Assembly: GCF_013185185.1 (NCBI RefSeq)
Contig: NZ_JAAZWE010000009.1
Location: 56,600 to 120,599, forward strand
DNA: 64,000 bases
Source of the DNA: Saccharibacillus endophyticus
GTDB lineage: Bacteria; Bacillota; Bacilli; Paenibacillales; Paenibacillaceae
Direction of reading: 5' to 3'
The notes under the pieces are model-generated. The model was not told the DNA's origin. It ran no database searches and worked only from the letters and a program-made list of their open reading frames with translations. Positions 51,358-60,984 of the stretch are shown piece by piece. A program made the position numbers and the translations under genes. The number at the start of each line of letters is the position of its first letter. Position 1 is the first letter of the stretch.

Positions 51358-52194
51358 CTATTTTACGAGAACTACGCTTCCGCAAAGATCGTTAATCGGC
51401 ACATATCTGATCTTATTGACTTTACAATAACTTCTTACCGCTTCTTTCACTCCAAAAAAACGGCTATTGTTATAGTCGTGAATAAAAATGTATCCGCCCT
51501 CTTGTAGGCGAGGATAAAAATATTTAAGTCCTTCCAAAATAGGCTGATACAGATCCACATCGATGCTTACGAATGAGAATTTTTCTTCGAGATTCTCCGC
51601 GGTTTCGGGAAAATATCCTTTTCGCACGATGCAGTTTTGCGAAAAAGGCATGCGCTTTAAAACAGACTCTACATCGGTATCCTGAAATTCTCCTACTTGG
51701 GCATTAGAGAAATGGTGTTTCACATCATACGACGTATCCTTTTCGCTGAATCCTTCGAACGTGTCGAATAAATAAAAGGGGCGGTCCGGAAATACAGCAT
51801 TGATGTATGCCGCAAAATCTCCTTTATACACCCCTAGCTCCGCTATTGCTCCCTTCACTTCGAATTCCTTGATTTCGTCCGCCACTTGTCGAAGCATAGC
51901 GATTCTGGAATCGAACATCATATTGTGGTAAGCATCTATAATTTTATGAGGGGGTACTCCGCTTTCCTCTACCAATTGTTTGGATACCTGATCTCCGTAA
52001 ATATTGCTAATGACGACATAATCATAATCCCATTCTTTGATTTGTACGGGAGAAAGAACCGGTTTATTTAGAAAAGATTTCCCTTGTTTTGTGGTATCAT
52101 TATCTACAAAAGCTATGATTTCAAAACCGTTTGTCAAAGCAGATTTCGCGCGAAGTCCTCCGTCACCTGCACCAAAAAGAATAACTTTTTTCAT
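51358..52194 (-). CDS. TylF/macrocin-type O-methyltransferase with an N-terminal Rossmann domain
   Basis: The 278-residue protein has residues 1 to about 90 (KKVILFGAGDGGLRAKSAL, AFVDNDTTKQGK) resembling the PglD/sugar-nucleotide-binding Rossmann half, and the rest is a TylF-type methyltransferase (AIAELGVYKGDFAAYI, FDTFEGF, SIDVDLYQPILEGL, HDY). The ATG at 52194 has AAAGGA nine bases upstream; longer readings run into the preceding spacer. It probably methylates the nonulosonate or a linked sugar. The target is not known. Confidence 0.82.
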   Translation of the reverse strand: MKKVILFGAGDGGLRAKSALTNGFEIIAFVDNDTTKQGKSFLNKPVLSPVQIKEWDYDYVVISNIYGDQVSKQLVEESGVPPHKIIDAYHNMMFDSRIAMLRQVADEIKEFEVKGAIAELGVYKGDFAAYINAVFPDRPFYLFDTFEGFSEKDTSYDVKHHFSNAQVGEFQDTDVESVLKRMPFSQNCIVRKGYFPETAENLEEKFSFVSIDVDLYQPILEGLKYFYPRLQEGGYIFIHDYNNSRFFGVKEAVRSYCKVNKIRYVPINDLCGSVVLVK

Positions 52195-52252
52195 CGCAAT
52201 CATTCCTTTCATTAGCAAGTTATTGACTATTTTATTCAAATTGAACGTAAAA

Positions 52253-53206
52253 CTAAGCAAGTCCTCCGTGCTTAATCCACTGTCGCGTGCGCCGTATGCC
52301 TTCTTCCAACGAAACTTCTGCCTCCCAATCCAACAAACGTTTGGCTTTAGCAGAATTACAAAGCAACTTTTGAATCTCGCTTTGAGGATGAATATGTTTG
52401 ACGTGTTGGATACGATCTTTGTCGCTTGCGATCAGCAGTGCTAACTCGTTTACGGATATATCCTTACCCACACCCGCATTAACGATTTCTCCGTTCACTT
52501 CATTATTAAATCCGGCAGCGACAACAAACCGCGCGCAATCTTCTACGTAAAGAAGATCTCGCGTCTGAGTTCCTTCTCCATAAATATTAAGCAGGTTGCC
52601 CTCTAAATCGTTTTTAATGAAAATAGCTACGACTCCGCCTTCTCCGCCCGTTTTTTGAAAAGGACCATACGTGTTAAACGGACGAATGACCACGGCAGGC
52701 AAATCGTAGGCGTAATAATAAGAAAGCACCATATTCTCCGCGCTGATTTTGGCCCCCGCATACGGGGAAGCTGGCTTGATAGGATGAAGTTCATCAATTC
52801 CGCCTTCGTTGATGCAACGATCGTATACCATGCATGTACTCATGAATACAATCTTGGTGTTATGCTTTTTGCATTGCTCTAAAATATAAAAAGTCCCCAC
52901 CGTATCATTGTTAAACGTAGTACGCGGATCATCGATCGAATCCTGAACGTTGATCGACGCTCCCAGATGGTAACATAGATCAAAAGCATGCTGAGTAAAT
53001 AATTTTTTCAAAAGATTCTCGTCCAAAATCGTACCTTGAATAAAAGCTTTCAAATTAGCATGATTTTTAAATTCATCAATATTGCTTTCGCGTCCATTGG
53101 ATAAGTCGTCCAAAATCCAAACATTGTGTCCTTCATTCAATAATTCTTTAGCTACCCAACGGCCAATAAACCCGGCGCCGCCCGTAAGCAAAATGTTTTT
53201 GTTCAT
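52253..53206 (-). CDS. NAD-dependent sugar-nucleotide epimerase/dehydratase
   Basis: The 317-residue extended SDR protein has the NAD loop TGGAGFIG and active-site YAGAK preceded by the S/T-rich FMSTCMVY. It is similar to UDP-glucose 4-epimerase and dTDP-glucose dehydratase families. It is not one of the six Pse core enzymes, so it may add a second sugar or a C-5/C-8 variant. A 58-base gap separates it from the methyltransferase. Confidence 0.85.
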   Translation of the reverse strand: MNKNILLTGGAGFIGRWVAKELLNEGHNVWILDDLSNGRESNIDEFKNHANLKAFIQGTILDENLLKKLFTQHAFDLCYHLGASINVQDSIDDPRTTFNNDTVGTFYILEQCKKHNTKIVFMSTCMVYDRCINEGGIDELHPIKPASPYAGAKISAENMVLSYYYAYDLPAVVIRPFNTYGPFQKTGGEGGVVAIFIKNDLEGNLLNIYGEGTQTRDLLYVEDCARFVVAAGFNNEVNGEIVNAGVGKDISVNELALLIASDKDRIQHVKHIHPQSEIQKLLCNSAKAKRLLDWEAEVSLEEGIRRTRQWIKHGGLA

Positions 53207-53207
53207 T

Positions 53208-54254
53208 TCAAATAACCTCCCAAGTCAACGGCGTGCCTTTGATAACGTCTTTCGAAACGGTACGTCCGAGCAATTCATCCAGATATTTGGTAGGCAAACC
53301 CATACCAGGACGAATGGCCTTAATATTTTCTTTAGTCAATACGTCGCCTTTTTTCAAATCTTTTGAAATATATAATGAACGTCGATGCTTAAGCGATTCA
53401 CGCTCTCGGTCAGTAACGCCGTAAGTAATGCTGCCCAATGCTTTCCAAGCACGTTCCGTCTCGACCACGAGTGCCTTCAATTCCTCCGGCTCGAGCGAAA
53501 ACGCAGAATCGACTCCTCCGTCAGCTCTCCGAAGGGTAAAATGCTTTTCGATAACTACCGCTCCCAGAGCCACTGCGGCTACGGAAACTCCGACCCCCAT
53601 CGTATGATCCGACATGCCTACTGTACAATTAAACAACTGTTCCAAATGAGGTAATGTTGAAATATTCGTATTTTCCGGCGTTGCCGGATACGTGCTTGTG
53701 CACTTCAACAAAACTAAATTTTCACAACCGGCCGCTCTTGCCGCCCGAACCGATTCATCAAGCTCGGCAACCGAGGCCATGCCCGTAGAAATAATAAGCG
53801 GCTTTCCCGTAGCCGCTACTTTGCGGATCAGTTGAATATCCGTGTTTTCGAATGACGCAATTTTATAAGCAGGCACGTTTAATTCTTCTAAGAAGTCTAC
53901 GGCCGTTTCGTCGAACGGCGTGCTAAACGCCAACATCCCCAGTTCACTCGCCCGATCAAAGATAGGTTTATGCCATTCCCAAGGCGTATAGGCTTCCAAA
54001 TAGAGATTGTATAATGAGTTTCCCTGCCAAAGACTATTGCTGTCTTGAATGAAGAAATCTCCCTCATGGATGTCAAGCGTCATCGTTTCTGCCGTATATG
54101 TTTGGAGCTTCAAGGCGTCCGCACCCGATTTTGCGGCTTCTTCAACGATTTGTAGCGCTCGCTCTAACGAATGATTATGGTTTCCCGACATTTCGGCAAT
54201 AACAAACGGTTTATGATTTTTCCCGACCCAACGATTTCCGATTTTAAATTCCAA
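53208..54254 (-). CDS. pseI: Pseudaminic acid synthase
   Basis: This enzyme condenses the trideoxy-altrose with PEP to form pseudaminic acid. The 348-residue NeuB-family TIM barrel has a C-terminal SAF (antifreeze-like) domain. Signature sequences include FVIAEMSGNHNHSLE, ALKLQTYTAETMTL and the PEP-binding KCTSTYPA segment; SAF reads RPGMGLPTKYLDELLGRTV. It abuts pseG with almost no gap. Confidence 0.95.
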   Translation of the reverse strand: MEFKIGNRWVGKNHKPFVIAEMSGNHNHSLERALQIVEEAAKSGADALKLQTYTAETMTLDIHEGDFFIQDSNSLWQGNSLYNLYLEAYTPWEWHKPIFDRASELGMLAFSTPFDETAVDFLEELNVPAYKIASFENTDIQLIRKVAATGKPLIISTGMASVAELDESVRAARAAGCENLVLLKCTSTYPATPENTNISTLPHLEQLFNCTVGMSDHTMGVGVSVAAVALGAVVIEKHFTLRRADGGVDSAFSLEPEELKALVVETERAWKALGSITYGVTDRERESLKHRRSLYISKDLKKGDVLTKENIKAIRPGMGLPTKYLDELLGRTVSKDVIKGTPLTWEVI

Positions 54255-55313
54255 TCATAGCGCCTCCCTCATTATTGTAACTACAGGATGTTCTTCGTTT
54301 TGATATAACGGCTGCATGATTTTAAAGCAATTTTCACTCATTCGAGCATTTTTATCCGGATGTTTCAATCGTTCGCGTAAAAATTGCAACAACGTCTCTT
54401 GCGAAACCTCATGACTTAGACCCAGATTCCAAATCACTTCTTTGCGCGCGGCTTCTTTGACAGCTTCGATCTGATTTTCGGCCACGATAATTACTCCCGC
54501 GGGAACTCCCATGAAACAACGCTCCCACATTGTAATGCCGCCTGCGCCTATTGCAAGATCGATAGAACCCAGTAATTTTTCCATTTCTATGTGAGCGAAA
54601 TAAACGGCATTCTCCAGCTGTTCGCACCGATGGCGAATTTCCTTTTCTCTCAGGTTGGAGGGGCCGCCTATAATGTAAAAAAAGAATTCTTTCAATTCAT
54701 CATTATGTCTGGACAACATCTCTAATACTTTGGTAATTTCGTCAGTCGGATCACTTCCTCCGAAATTTACCATGACCTTTTTGATTTCGCGTCTGACTGT
54801 CGGAATTTCTTGGCGATAAAACTCGGGCTTTAAAAGCAGATAGGCAGGCCCCAAAAGGGCTCGACTTGCATAGGGAATCAGTCCTTCATACCGACTTTCC
54901 AGATTCGGATACAGGTTTTGATCGAGCAACACATCACAATCATGCAAGCGATCCGCCAAATCGTCAATTACCAATATGAATCCTACATAAGAACGCACCT
55001 TTTTCTCCCAAGACGATCCGATTTGATAATGATCGATTACCAACCATTTCGGATGCAGGTCTTCCAATAAAGCTGCCACTTCTTCCGCATCTTTTTTGAC
55101 GTGAAAAACGGATCCGCCTTCGCTTTTCAATAAACTCAAAAAGAATCCTTCGCGTAAAATCATATCCGACAGTTGTTCGGGAAAGTCGTAATTGCACAAG
55201 AAATGAATATGGGCGTAAAATGGTTTCAGCATACGTCCTAAAGTAAAACATCGCATGAAATGCCCGATCCCCATAAGAGGAGAAGCACTGACGCGGAAAA
55301 CAATACGTTCCAT
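54255..55313 (-). CDS. pseG: UDP-2,4-diacetamido-trideoxy-altropyranose hydrolase PseG
   Basis: This enzyme removes UDP to give the free sugar for PseI. The 352-residue GT-B-like protein has RVSASPLMGIGHFMRCFTL at the start (the catalytic His in GxGHxxRC), FGGSDPTDE and GAGGITMWERCFMGVP, the UDP-binding late segment. The ATG at 55313 follows the HAD gene by one base. Confidence 0.94.
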   Translation of the reverse strand: MERIVFRVSASPLMGIGHFMRCFTLGRMLKPFYAHIHFLCNYDFPEQLSDMILREGFFLSLLKSEGGSVFHVKKDAEEVAALLEDLHPKWLVIDHYQIGSSWEKKVRSYVGFILVIDDLADRLHDCDVLLDQNLYPNLESRYEGLIPYASRALLGPAYLLLKPEFYRQEIPTVRREIKKVMVNFGGSDPTDEITKVLEMLSRHNDELKEFFFYIIGGPSNLREKEIRHRCEQLENAVYFAHIEMEKLLGSIDLAIGAGGITMWERCFMGVPAGVIIVAENQIEAVKEAARKEVIWNLGLSHEVSQETLLQFLRERLKHPDKNARMSENCFKIMQPLYQNEEHPVVTIMREAL

Positions 55314-55314
55314 A

Positions 55315-55992
55315 TCAGAATCCCTCCTCCCACTGTCGAATCACCTCAAAGATCTCGGTCAGCTTTTCAATCGAAACCTCTGCTTGATGAGTATCGAAAA
55401 AAGGCAAATCGTAAAAGGCGCCTTGGCGAATTTGAATAGTCCGGATTCCTAAAGGTTTTATTCCCACAAAATCTTTATTGGGGTTGTCTCCCACGTAAAC
55501 CATTTGCGAATATGGTACTTGTTCCGCTTCGGCGATTTTCAAAAAGCAATAAGGAGACGGTTTAGAATGGATACGTCCATAACGATAAGTAATGTACGAT
55601 TTTTTCACTTTCCGATCTAAGTCCAGCGCACGAATCTTATTCGCTTGAACGACTTTATTTCCGTCCGTCACGATATATACAGAATCGTTTTTCAATTTCT
55701 CCAAAACTTCTTCGGCTTCTTTAGACAAGTGTATATCCGGGCTGTGCAAGCGATAAATCGATATGCATTTCCGGACGTTTTTCGAAGAGAAAATTCGATA
55801 TTCCTTGAGCAACTTATTAAAAACGGCGCCTCTGCCTTCTTTCTCAAGTACATGTAACATAAAAGCGTAAGCCTCTTCCGAATTTACGTTGTACATTTCG
55901 GATAAGTAAGCTGCTACGGAACGAAACCCGCTTTTCACGAATTGTAATTCGTCATACAAGGTATCATCCAAATCAAATATAAAAACTTTCAT
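55315..55992 (-). CDS. HAD-family hydrolase in the nonulosonate operon
   Basis: The 225-residue haloacid dehalogenase-superfamily phosphatase has motif I FDLDDTLYDE, motif II VTDGNKV, Lys in HSKPSPYCF and motif III VYVGDNPNKD. The substrate is not recognisable. Being coupled (4-base overlap) to an ATP-grasp enzyme, it may act on an intermediate of that ligase. Confidence 0.85.
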   Translation of the reverse strand: MKVFIFDLDDTLYDELQFVKSGFRSVAAYLSEMYNVNSEEAYAFMLHVLEKEGRGAVFNKLLKEYRIFSSKNVRKCISIYRLHSPDIHLSKEAEEVLEKLKNDSVYIVTDGNKVVQANKIRALDLDRKVKKSYITYRYGRIHSKPSPYCFLKIAEAEQVPYSQMVYVGDNPNKDFVGIKPLGIRTIQIRQGAFYDLPFFDTHQAEVSIEKLTEIFEVIRQWEEGF

Positions 55993-56951
55993 AAAATTAA
56001 GTCCTCCGCATAACGGATCATCTTCTTCTCTTGACCGGATCGTTCAAAAAGAAACTTCTCTACAGATTCGTTTGCTGATTCCATAATAAACCACCGAAAA
56101 CTATCCAGACCCATTGCGATGCTCAACGTTGAAGCGCCTCCGAAACGACAATTGCACTCGATCAAATGGACCTGATTATGGTGATCGACTATAGCTTGGA
56201 AAATTACGTGTCCCCTTAAATTCAAGACTTCGGCTGCCTTCATGCATAGCTGTTCCAATACAGGGTGAGCTTTTGACGACGTGATTTGAGATTCTCCGTG
56301 CACCACTTTGTCACGTCTTCGAACCGATGCCCCTACAGCCTCGCATTGCGAACTCATATACACGTCAATACTATATTCATCTCCTGAAATCATGGGTTGA
56401 AAAATAGGATCTTTCATATAAAGGGCATGTTCGACCGCGGCGGCCGGAGTCAATCGCAATCCGATACCCGCGGAAGCGGCACCGTACCGTTCTTTAACGA
56501 CCCACTCCGAAACGGATTCAGGCTGCCGCACGTCCAAATACGTAGGGATTGTAGGCAGGCCTTTATCGAAGAGCGTTTCGTGAAAAATTAATTTATCAAT
56601 GCATGCGCGTACGCCTTCAGGCTTCGAAATCATCACCGAAATATTGTTTTTTTTGAATTCTTCATAAGCATTCGCAAAAAATAGCAGTTCGCCGTCGCGG
56701 CTGGGGAAAATGACGGAAATATTTTCTCTTTTGCAAAAAGCGATTAAATCTTCAGATTGCATTTCAGAAAAATCAGGAGATTTCCAAAAACGGTCCACGA
56801 AGTACATGGCCACGCAATCATCAGACAAATCAGCCCCGTATAATAAAGCGGGAGAACCTATTCGTTCGATCGCTGATCTCACTGCCTTAATCATAGGAAC
56901 TTTTTTGGAAATGCTTGTAACCAATATGTTCGTTTTCAACACCTCCTGCAT
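55989..56951 (-). CDS. ATP-grasp ligase in the nonulosonate operon
   Basis: The 320-residue protein of the carbamoyl-phosphate-synthetase-like ATP-grasp fold has an N-terminal Rossmann-like part (TNILVTSISKKVPMIKAVRS), an ATP loop around VVKERYGAASAGIGLRL and metal residues in LIECNCRFGGAS. Such enzymes form amide or ester bonds from carboxylates. It may attach an amino-acid-like or formyl group to the nonulosonate amine. The ATG at 56951 has no good ribosome site; AGGAGG lies just inside it, so the true start may be slightly downstream. Confidence 0.85.
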   Translation of the reverse strand: MQEVLKTNILVTSISKKVPMIKAVRSAIERIGSPALLYGADLSDDCVAMYFVDRFWKSPDFSEMQSEDLIAFCKRENISVIFPSRDGELLFFANAYEEFKKNNISVMISKPEGVRACIDKLIFHETLFDKGLPTIPTYLDVRQPESVSEWVVKERYGAASAGIGLRLTPAAAVEHALYMKDPIFQPMISGDEYSIDVYMSSQCEAVGASVRRRDKVVHGESQITSSKAHPVLEQLCMKAAEVLNLRGHVIFQAIVDHHNQVHLIECNCRFGGASTLSIAMGLDSFRWFIMESANESVEKFLFERSGQEKKMIRYAEDLIL

Positions 56952-56963
56952 GATGATTTCGCG

Positions 56964-57692
56964 CTACTCTCCTAGTTTTTTTTGCTGGACTTCGGCATTG
57001 ATCAGCGGCCATTCGGGATTTTCTTGCAACACTCGATAAACGTCTTCCCAATAGAAAATTTCGCCTTTGTATAAAACTTCATATATTTTACGAATAAGCT
57101 CCCAATCTTGAGGAGTATCCAATGTCAAACGAAAACGCGATTCGTCCTTCTGATTGGAATAAGTCCGGAATGTAAAAATTTCGGGGTGTTGATAAATATA
57201 AGGCGTTACATGCTCCCGCTCATATTCAACCGTCGCTTCGCGATGCGATTTTTCCAACGCCGCAAAAGTAAAGATTTCCGTATCTAACCCTCTAGGAAAC
57301 GTATTGCTCAGCCCACTGCTGGAATAATCGCAAATTTCGGCCAAAAAATCTTGGATTACAGCTTCTGAAATCAGTGGATCCAATAACGGACAGTCCGATG
57401 TAATCCTTAAGATCAAATCCGCCTCCATTTCTTTGGCAGCGTAATAATACCGATCCAATACGTTGCGTTGACTTCCCCGATAATGTGACACACCGTATTT
57501 TTCCGCTTCGATACAAATCGCATCGTCTTCACCCAACGTTGATGTGGCAACTATTACATGAGTGACCGATTCGATAGCCTGACATCGCATAATGACGTGC
57601 CCCAATACGGTTCGATCTCCCAAAGTCTTCATTACTTTCCCAGGCAACCGCGTTGAACCCATTCTTGCCTGAATGATTGCCACGATTCTCAT
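56964..57692 (-). CDS. pseF: Pseudaminic acid cytidylyltransferase (PseF/SpsF type)
   Basis: This enzyme activates the nonulosonate as a CMP-sugar for Maf. The 242-residue protein begins MRIVAIIQARMGSTRLPGKVM, the SpsF-like cytidylyltransferase loop; VTSDCPLLDP carries the metal-binding Asp. AAAGGAG lies seven bases before the ATG. It sits between pseB and the ATP-grasp gene. Confidence 0.88.
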   Translation of the reverse strand: MRIVAIIQARMGSTRLPGKVMKTLGDRTVLGHVIMRCQAIESVTHVIVATSTLGEDDAICIEAEKYGVSHYRGSQRNVLDRYYYAAKEMEADLILRITSDCPLLDPLISEAVIQDFLAEICDYSSSGLSNTFPRGLDTEIFTFAALEKSHREATVEYEREHVTPYIYQHPEIFTFRTYSNQKDESRFRLTLDTPQDWELIRKIYEVLYKGEIFYWEDVYRVLQENPEWPLINAEVQQKKLGE

Positions 57693-57709
57693 GGATATGC
57701 TCCTTTGGC

Positions 57710-58705
57710 TTATACTAATTTCTCGCTTTTAACCCATTCTTTGATCAGATCTTTCGAAATGGGATTCATCTCGATCGGACTGACTTGCACTGCTTCCGCA
57801 GCCTGTTGTTTTTTCTTAAACATAGCCGGTATGATATACATATTAGCCCGTTCCTCCGCAAGTAAGCGTTCGTCGTCAGTCATCAATTCTTCGTATCGTT
57901 TCTCGCCGGGTCTGAGGCCCATAGAATGGACGTCTACTTTTTTTTGAAGCCTGTATTTTTCATTGACCAGCTCAATCAAAATTTCCGCCAAATCCCCGAC
58001 CCGAATTACCGGCATTTTCAGTACAAACACTTCGCCGCCTTGGGCCAGGATGTTGGCTTCCAAAATCAGCGCAATTGCCTGGGAGGGCGTCATCATATAC
58101 CTGAGCATGTCGGGGTCAGTAACCGTAATTTTAGCATTCTCGATAATCTGCTTTTTGAACAGCGGAATAACCGAACCTCTCGATCCCATCACATTGCCAA
58201 ATCGTACGGAGGAAAAAATAGTCGCTTTTGAACCCTTCTGATATTCGGCTGCCGAAATCAACCGCTCGGCCGTGAGTTTTGTAGCTCCGTACGTATTCGT
58301 CGGTGAAATTGCTTTGTCCGTACTTGTAAACAGCACTTTTTTTACATTGTTTTCGATTGCGGCCTGAATGACATTTTGTGTTCCAATCACATTGGTCTGC
58401 ACGGCCTCGAAAGGGTTATACTCGCAAGAAGGCACGTGTTTCATGGCAGCCAAATGGAATACGTAATCGATATCTTCCATCGCCCGCCCTAATCGCTGTT
58501 GATCCCTCACATCTCCGATCAAAAAGCGCAACTGGTCTGCATGATCAGAGAATTCGATCGCCATTTCGTACTGCTTATGCTCATCCCTGCTAAATATGCG
58601 AATGACTTGAGGTTCTTCCTTAAGAAGTCTTTTAACCAGATGGCACCCTATCGTCCCGGTTCCGCCCACGACCAGAATTTTTTTGTCCTTGTATATGGAA
58701 TTCAA
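57710..58705 (-). CDS. pseB: UDP-GlcNAc 4,6-dehydratase (inverting)
   Basis: This is the first step of pseudaminic acid synthesis, dehydrating and epimerising UDP-GlcNAc at C5. The 331-residue SDR enzyme has VVGGTGTIGCHLV, the FTSTDKA segment and the catalytic NTYGATKL, with the Met/Thr-modified active site of the PseB/FlaA1 class. It starts at TTG 58705 within the last codons of maf (4-base overlap). Confidence 0.94.
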   Translation of the reverse strand: MNSIYKDKKILVVGGTGTIGCHLVKRLLKEEPQVIRIFSRDEHKQYEMAIEFSDHADQLRFLIGDVRDQQRLGRAMEDIDYVFHLAAMKHVPSCEYNPFEAVQTNVIGTQNVIQAAIENNVKKVLFTSTDKAISPTNTYGATKLTAERLISAAEYQKGSKATIFSSVRFGNVMGSRGSVIPLFKKQIIENAKITVTDPDMLRYMMTPSQAIALILEANILAQGGEVFVLKMPVIRVGDLAEILIELVNEKYRLQKKVDVHSMGLRPGEKRYEELMTDDERLLAEERANMYIIPAMFKKKQQAAEAVQVSPIEMNPISKDLIKEWVKSEKLV

Positions 58706-60495
58706 AATTCGGCCTCCTTAGATTCGGCATGCTTGATGCGTAAAAGCGCTTCTTCAAAAATTTCGTTCAGGAACGGAAACTTGCTTTTAATGTCTTTTAA
58801 CAATGTGCCCAGCACTTCGTATAATAGATCGGCTTTTTTGATCAAGTTTCGTTCCAATGCGATCAATGGTTGCTTTTGATCGAAAGCAGCCATTTCCCGA
58901 GGAGACACGCTCTCGTAAATAGGCGTAAACCAGTCCCTTTTGACGATTCGGGTCCATCTTTGTTGTATTTCCGCAATGGTATTTTGACACTTGACAGGTT
59001 TGGTGCGGCTTATCTCGCGAAGCGGACTCATTATTTTTAAAAGGGCTTTAATTTCATTTTCCACTTGCGAAAAATCGTTTAACGTAGCCTGAAGTTTGCT
59101 TTTCGTAAACTTGATTCGCTCCGAATTCGAATCTGTTTGAACAAGTTTCCCAAAAAGCACTTCGGCTTTGAACTCTTGATTGCGTACCGCTTCATGAACT
59201 TTTTCGATCGGTTCCCAGCTTGTTCCGGCCAAGGAAGCTCCGTTGCGTGTCGTATTGATAAATTCGAGATCGGGTAAAGATCTGAACAGCTTTTCGAGCG
59301 CGTCTTTCATGAACATGAAATTAACGTTGGTCTTGTTCATGCCTCCATGCACGTTGGGTATTTCTAATTGAGCGTTTTCCACCATGTTTCTAGTATCGTC
59401 GTCACCTGCGTGACTCACGCCGTCCGCATAAAATTTATCGCCGGGAAAAGACAAGTCCTGCCCCATCAAAACAATGCGGTCGGCTCCCATCCATACAGCA
59501 GCCTGAATAGCGGTTCCTACGACAGTAGGTGTAGGCGTCATTGCAACCTGATCATGATCTAAGCCCATATAATACTGCGTTATCGTATCGTTGCTCATCA
59601 CCGCATGAATCTTGCCGTTTGGCTTACGATCTGTGATCCCGTAGTAGGAGGTCGAAGCATAGAGAAGAGGTCCTTCCAACGTCTCCGGCGCTTCGAATAC
59701 TTTATCATTAATTACGCCTCCATCCAGAGTCACGGCCAAATGAGGCTTTATGCCGCGCTTTACGAGCGCTTGGATGCTGGAGCCTGCCGCCACGATAAAA
59801 GCATGCGGTTTAAAACGTTCGATCCATTCGATGTCTTGTTGAAGAGACGGACCGGAAGCGATGATAACGGCAGTCATGCCGGCATAAATCTGCTTTAAGC
59901 TTTCTATAGAAGGAGAATTCAGCATTCCTGCCATCTGATACATGCTGTTGCGAACCCAGTCCTTTTGAAAAAGTTCGTGTGTATTTTGGTTGGACTCGTA
60001 AGTATGGTTGTATTTTTGGAATTTCTCCCGCACTTCCCGCAAAACATCCATTTCCGATTCCAGGTAATGTCGTAATGCAACAAAAGCAAGTTCTCGATGC
60101 ATATGCAGCGAAGCGATATAGAAAAGAGAATTCAATTGCTCTTTGCCGACCGCCAAATAATACAAGTTCGGATGATTAAAAAGAGCCGTCAAATCATAAG
60201 TCAAAATTGCCCGATAAAACTGATCGATATCCGGCTCATATGCCATAAGAAGCCGATCGGTATAATTCTCGATCAAATCCGCAAGCCCGAGTCCTTGACC
60301 GAATCCGTATACGAAAATGCATTCCGTATTTTCTACGGATTGTTTGACGGCTTCAAGCCACGGAAGATCCTGTTCGATCGGTTCGATGTATGCATTAGAA
60401 TTTTCGCTCTCTACATGCGAAACCTTCTTCAATTCGCTCCATACGTGAGGAAACCTATTTTTAAGAACTGCAAGATTTAATTCGAGATTATTCAA
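58702..60495 (-). CDS. Motility accessory factor (Maf) flagellin glycosyltransferase
   Basis: The 597-residue Maf protein carries the DUF115/MptE-like core with AVIIASGPSLQQDIEWIERF and the nucleotide-sugar region LMGQDLSFPGDKFYADGVSH. Maf proteins transfer pseudaminic or legionaminic acid to Ser/Thr of flagellin in the cytoplasm. The start is TTG 60495, with GGTGG seven bases upstream. It is the first gene of the nonulosonate operon, right after the fliDST group, which ties the sugar to flagellin. Confidence 0.92.
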   Translation of the reverse strand: MNNLELNLAVLKNRFPHVWSELKKVSHVESENSNAYIEPIEQDLPWLEAVKQSVENTECIFVYGFGQGLGLADLIENYTDRLLMAYEPDIDQFYRAILTYDLTALFNHPNLYYLAVGKEQLNSLFYIASLHMHRELAFVALRHYLESEMDVLREVREKFQKYNHTYESNQNTHELFQKDWVRNSMYQMAGMLNSPSIESLKQIYAGMTAVIIASGPSLQQDIEWIERFKPHAFIVAAGSSIQALVKRGIKPHLAVTLDGGVINDKVFEAPETLEGPLLYASTSYYGITDRKPNGKIHAVMSNDTITQYYMGLDHDQVAMTPTPTVVGTAIQAAVWMGADRIVLMGQDLSFPGDKFYADGVSHAGDDDTRNMVENAQLEIPNVHGGMNKTNVNFMFMKDALEKLFRSLPDLEFINTTRNGASLAGTSWEPIEKVHEAVRNQEFKAEVLFGKLVQTDSNSERIKFTKSKLQATLNDFSQVENEIKALLKIMSPLREISRTKPVKCQNTIAEIQQRWTRIVKRDWFTPIYESVSPREMAAFDQKQPLIALERNLIKKADLLYEVLGTLLKDIKSKFPFLNEIFEEALLRIKHAESKEAEF

Positions 60496-60571
60496 GTTTC
60501 TACCACCATTCTGAAGTAGTCTTTTCTATACCTAATATATCGGATTTCATCCGATTTGAGTGAAGCTTTGC

Positions 60572-60611
60572 AAAAAAAATCCCCCTTTGGTCCGATATGG
60601 CCAAAGAGGGA
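60572..60611 (-). terminator. Terminator after fliT
   Basis: On the minus strand CCCTCTTTGG, a 10-base loop and CCAAAGGGGG end in TTTTTTTT. It separates the flagellar group from maf. Behind it an ATCGGAT/ATCCGAT dyad (about 60537-60556) and TCCGATATATTAG resemble a sigma-D -10 without a good -35. Confidence 0.8.
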
Positions 60612-60615
60612 GTCA

Positions 60616-60984
60616 TTACTTGCGATGATCGAAAAACATGCTATTTGCTGCATAAGCTTGCTGATAAGCACCCTTTTGCACCTTAATCTTGCCTTGCTGC
60701 TCCATCCAATGCCCGGCTTCATCCTTCAGGCTTTGCATGCGTTGCAGAATAGGTTGATCGAATTTCAAAATGTAGCTGATCTGTTCCCGCTCCTGGTCCG
60801 TGATCTCCGATCGGGCAGACACGATACGTTCAGTCAATTGTTGACGAAGATCGGCAAAATGCTCAAAATCTTCTTCGTCCATCTCATCGAGCCTTTCGAT
60901 CGTGCTTTCAGCCATGAATTGCAGCTGATCCAGAAGGCTCTTTACGGAAACTTCCGCCGCGTCTTTTACGGATTCTTCTATCAT
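60616..60984 (-). CDS. fliT: FliT-like flagellar chaperone
   Basis: The 122-residue, highly charged helical protein starts at ATG 60984, which shares one base with the TGA of fliS. Position and size match FliT, the FliD export chaperone; the sequence itself is weakly conserved (VKDAAEVSVKSLLDQLQFM). Export partners FliD and FliS lie just upstream. Confidence 0.75.
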   Translation of the reverse strand: MIEESVKDAAEVSVKSLLDQLQFMAESTIERLDEMDEEDFEHFADLRQQLTERIVSARSEITDQEREQISYILKFDQPILQRMQSLKDEAGHWMEQQGKIKVQKGAYQQAYAANSMFFDHRK

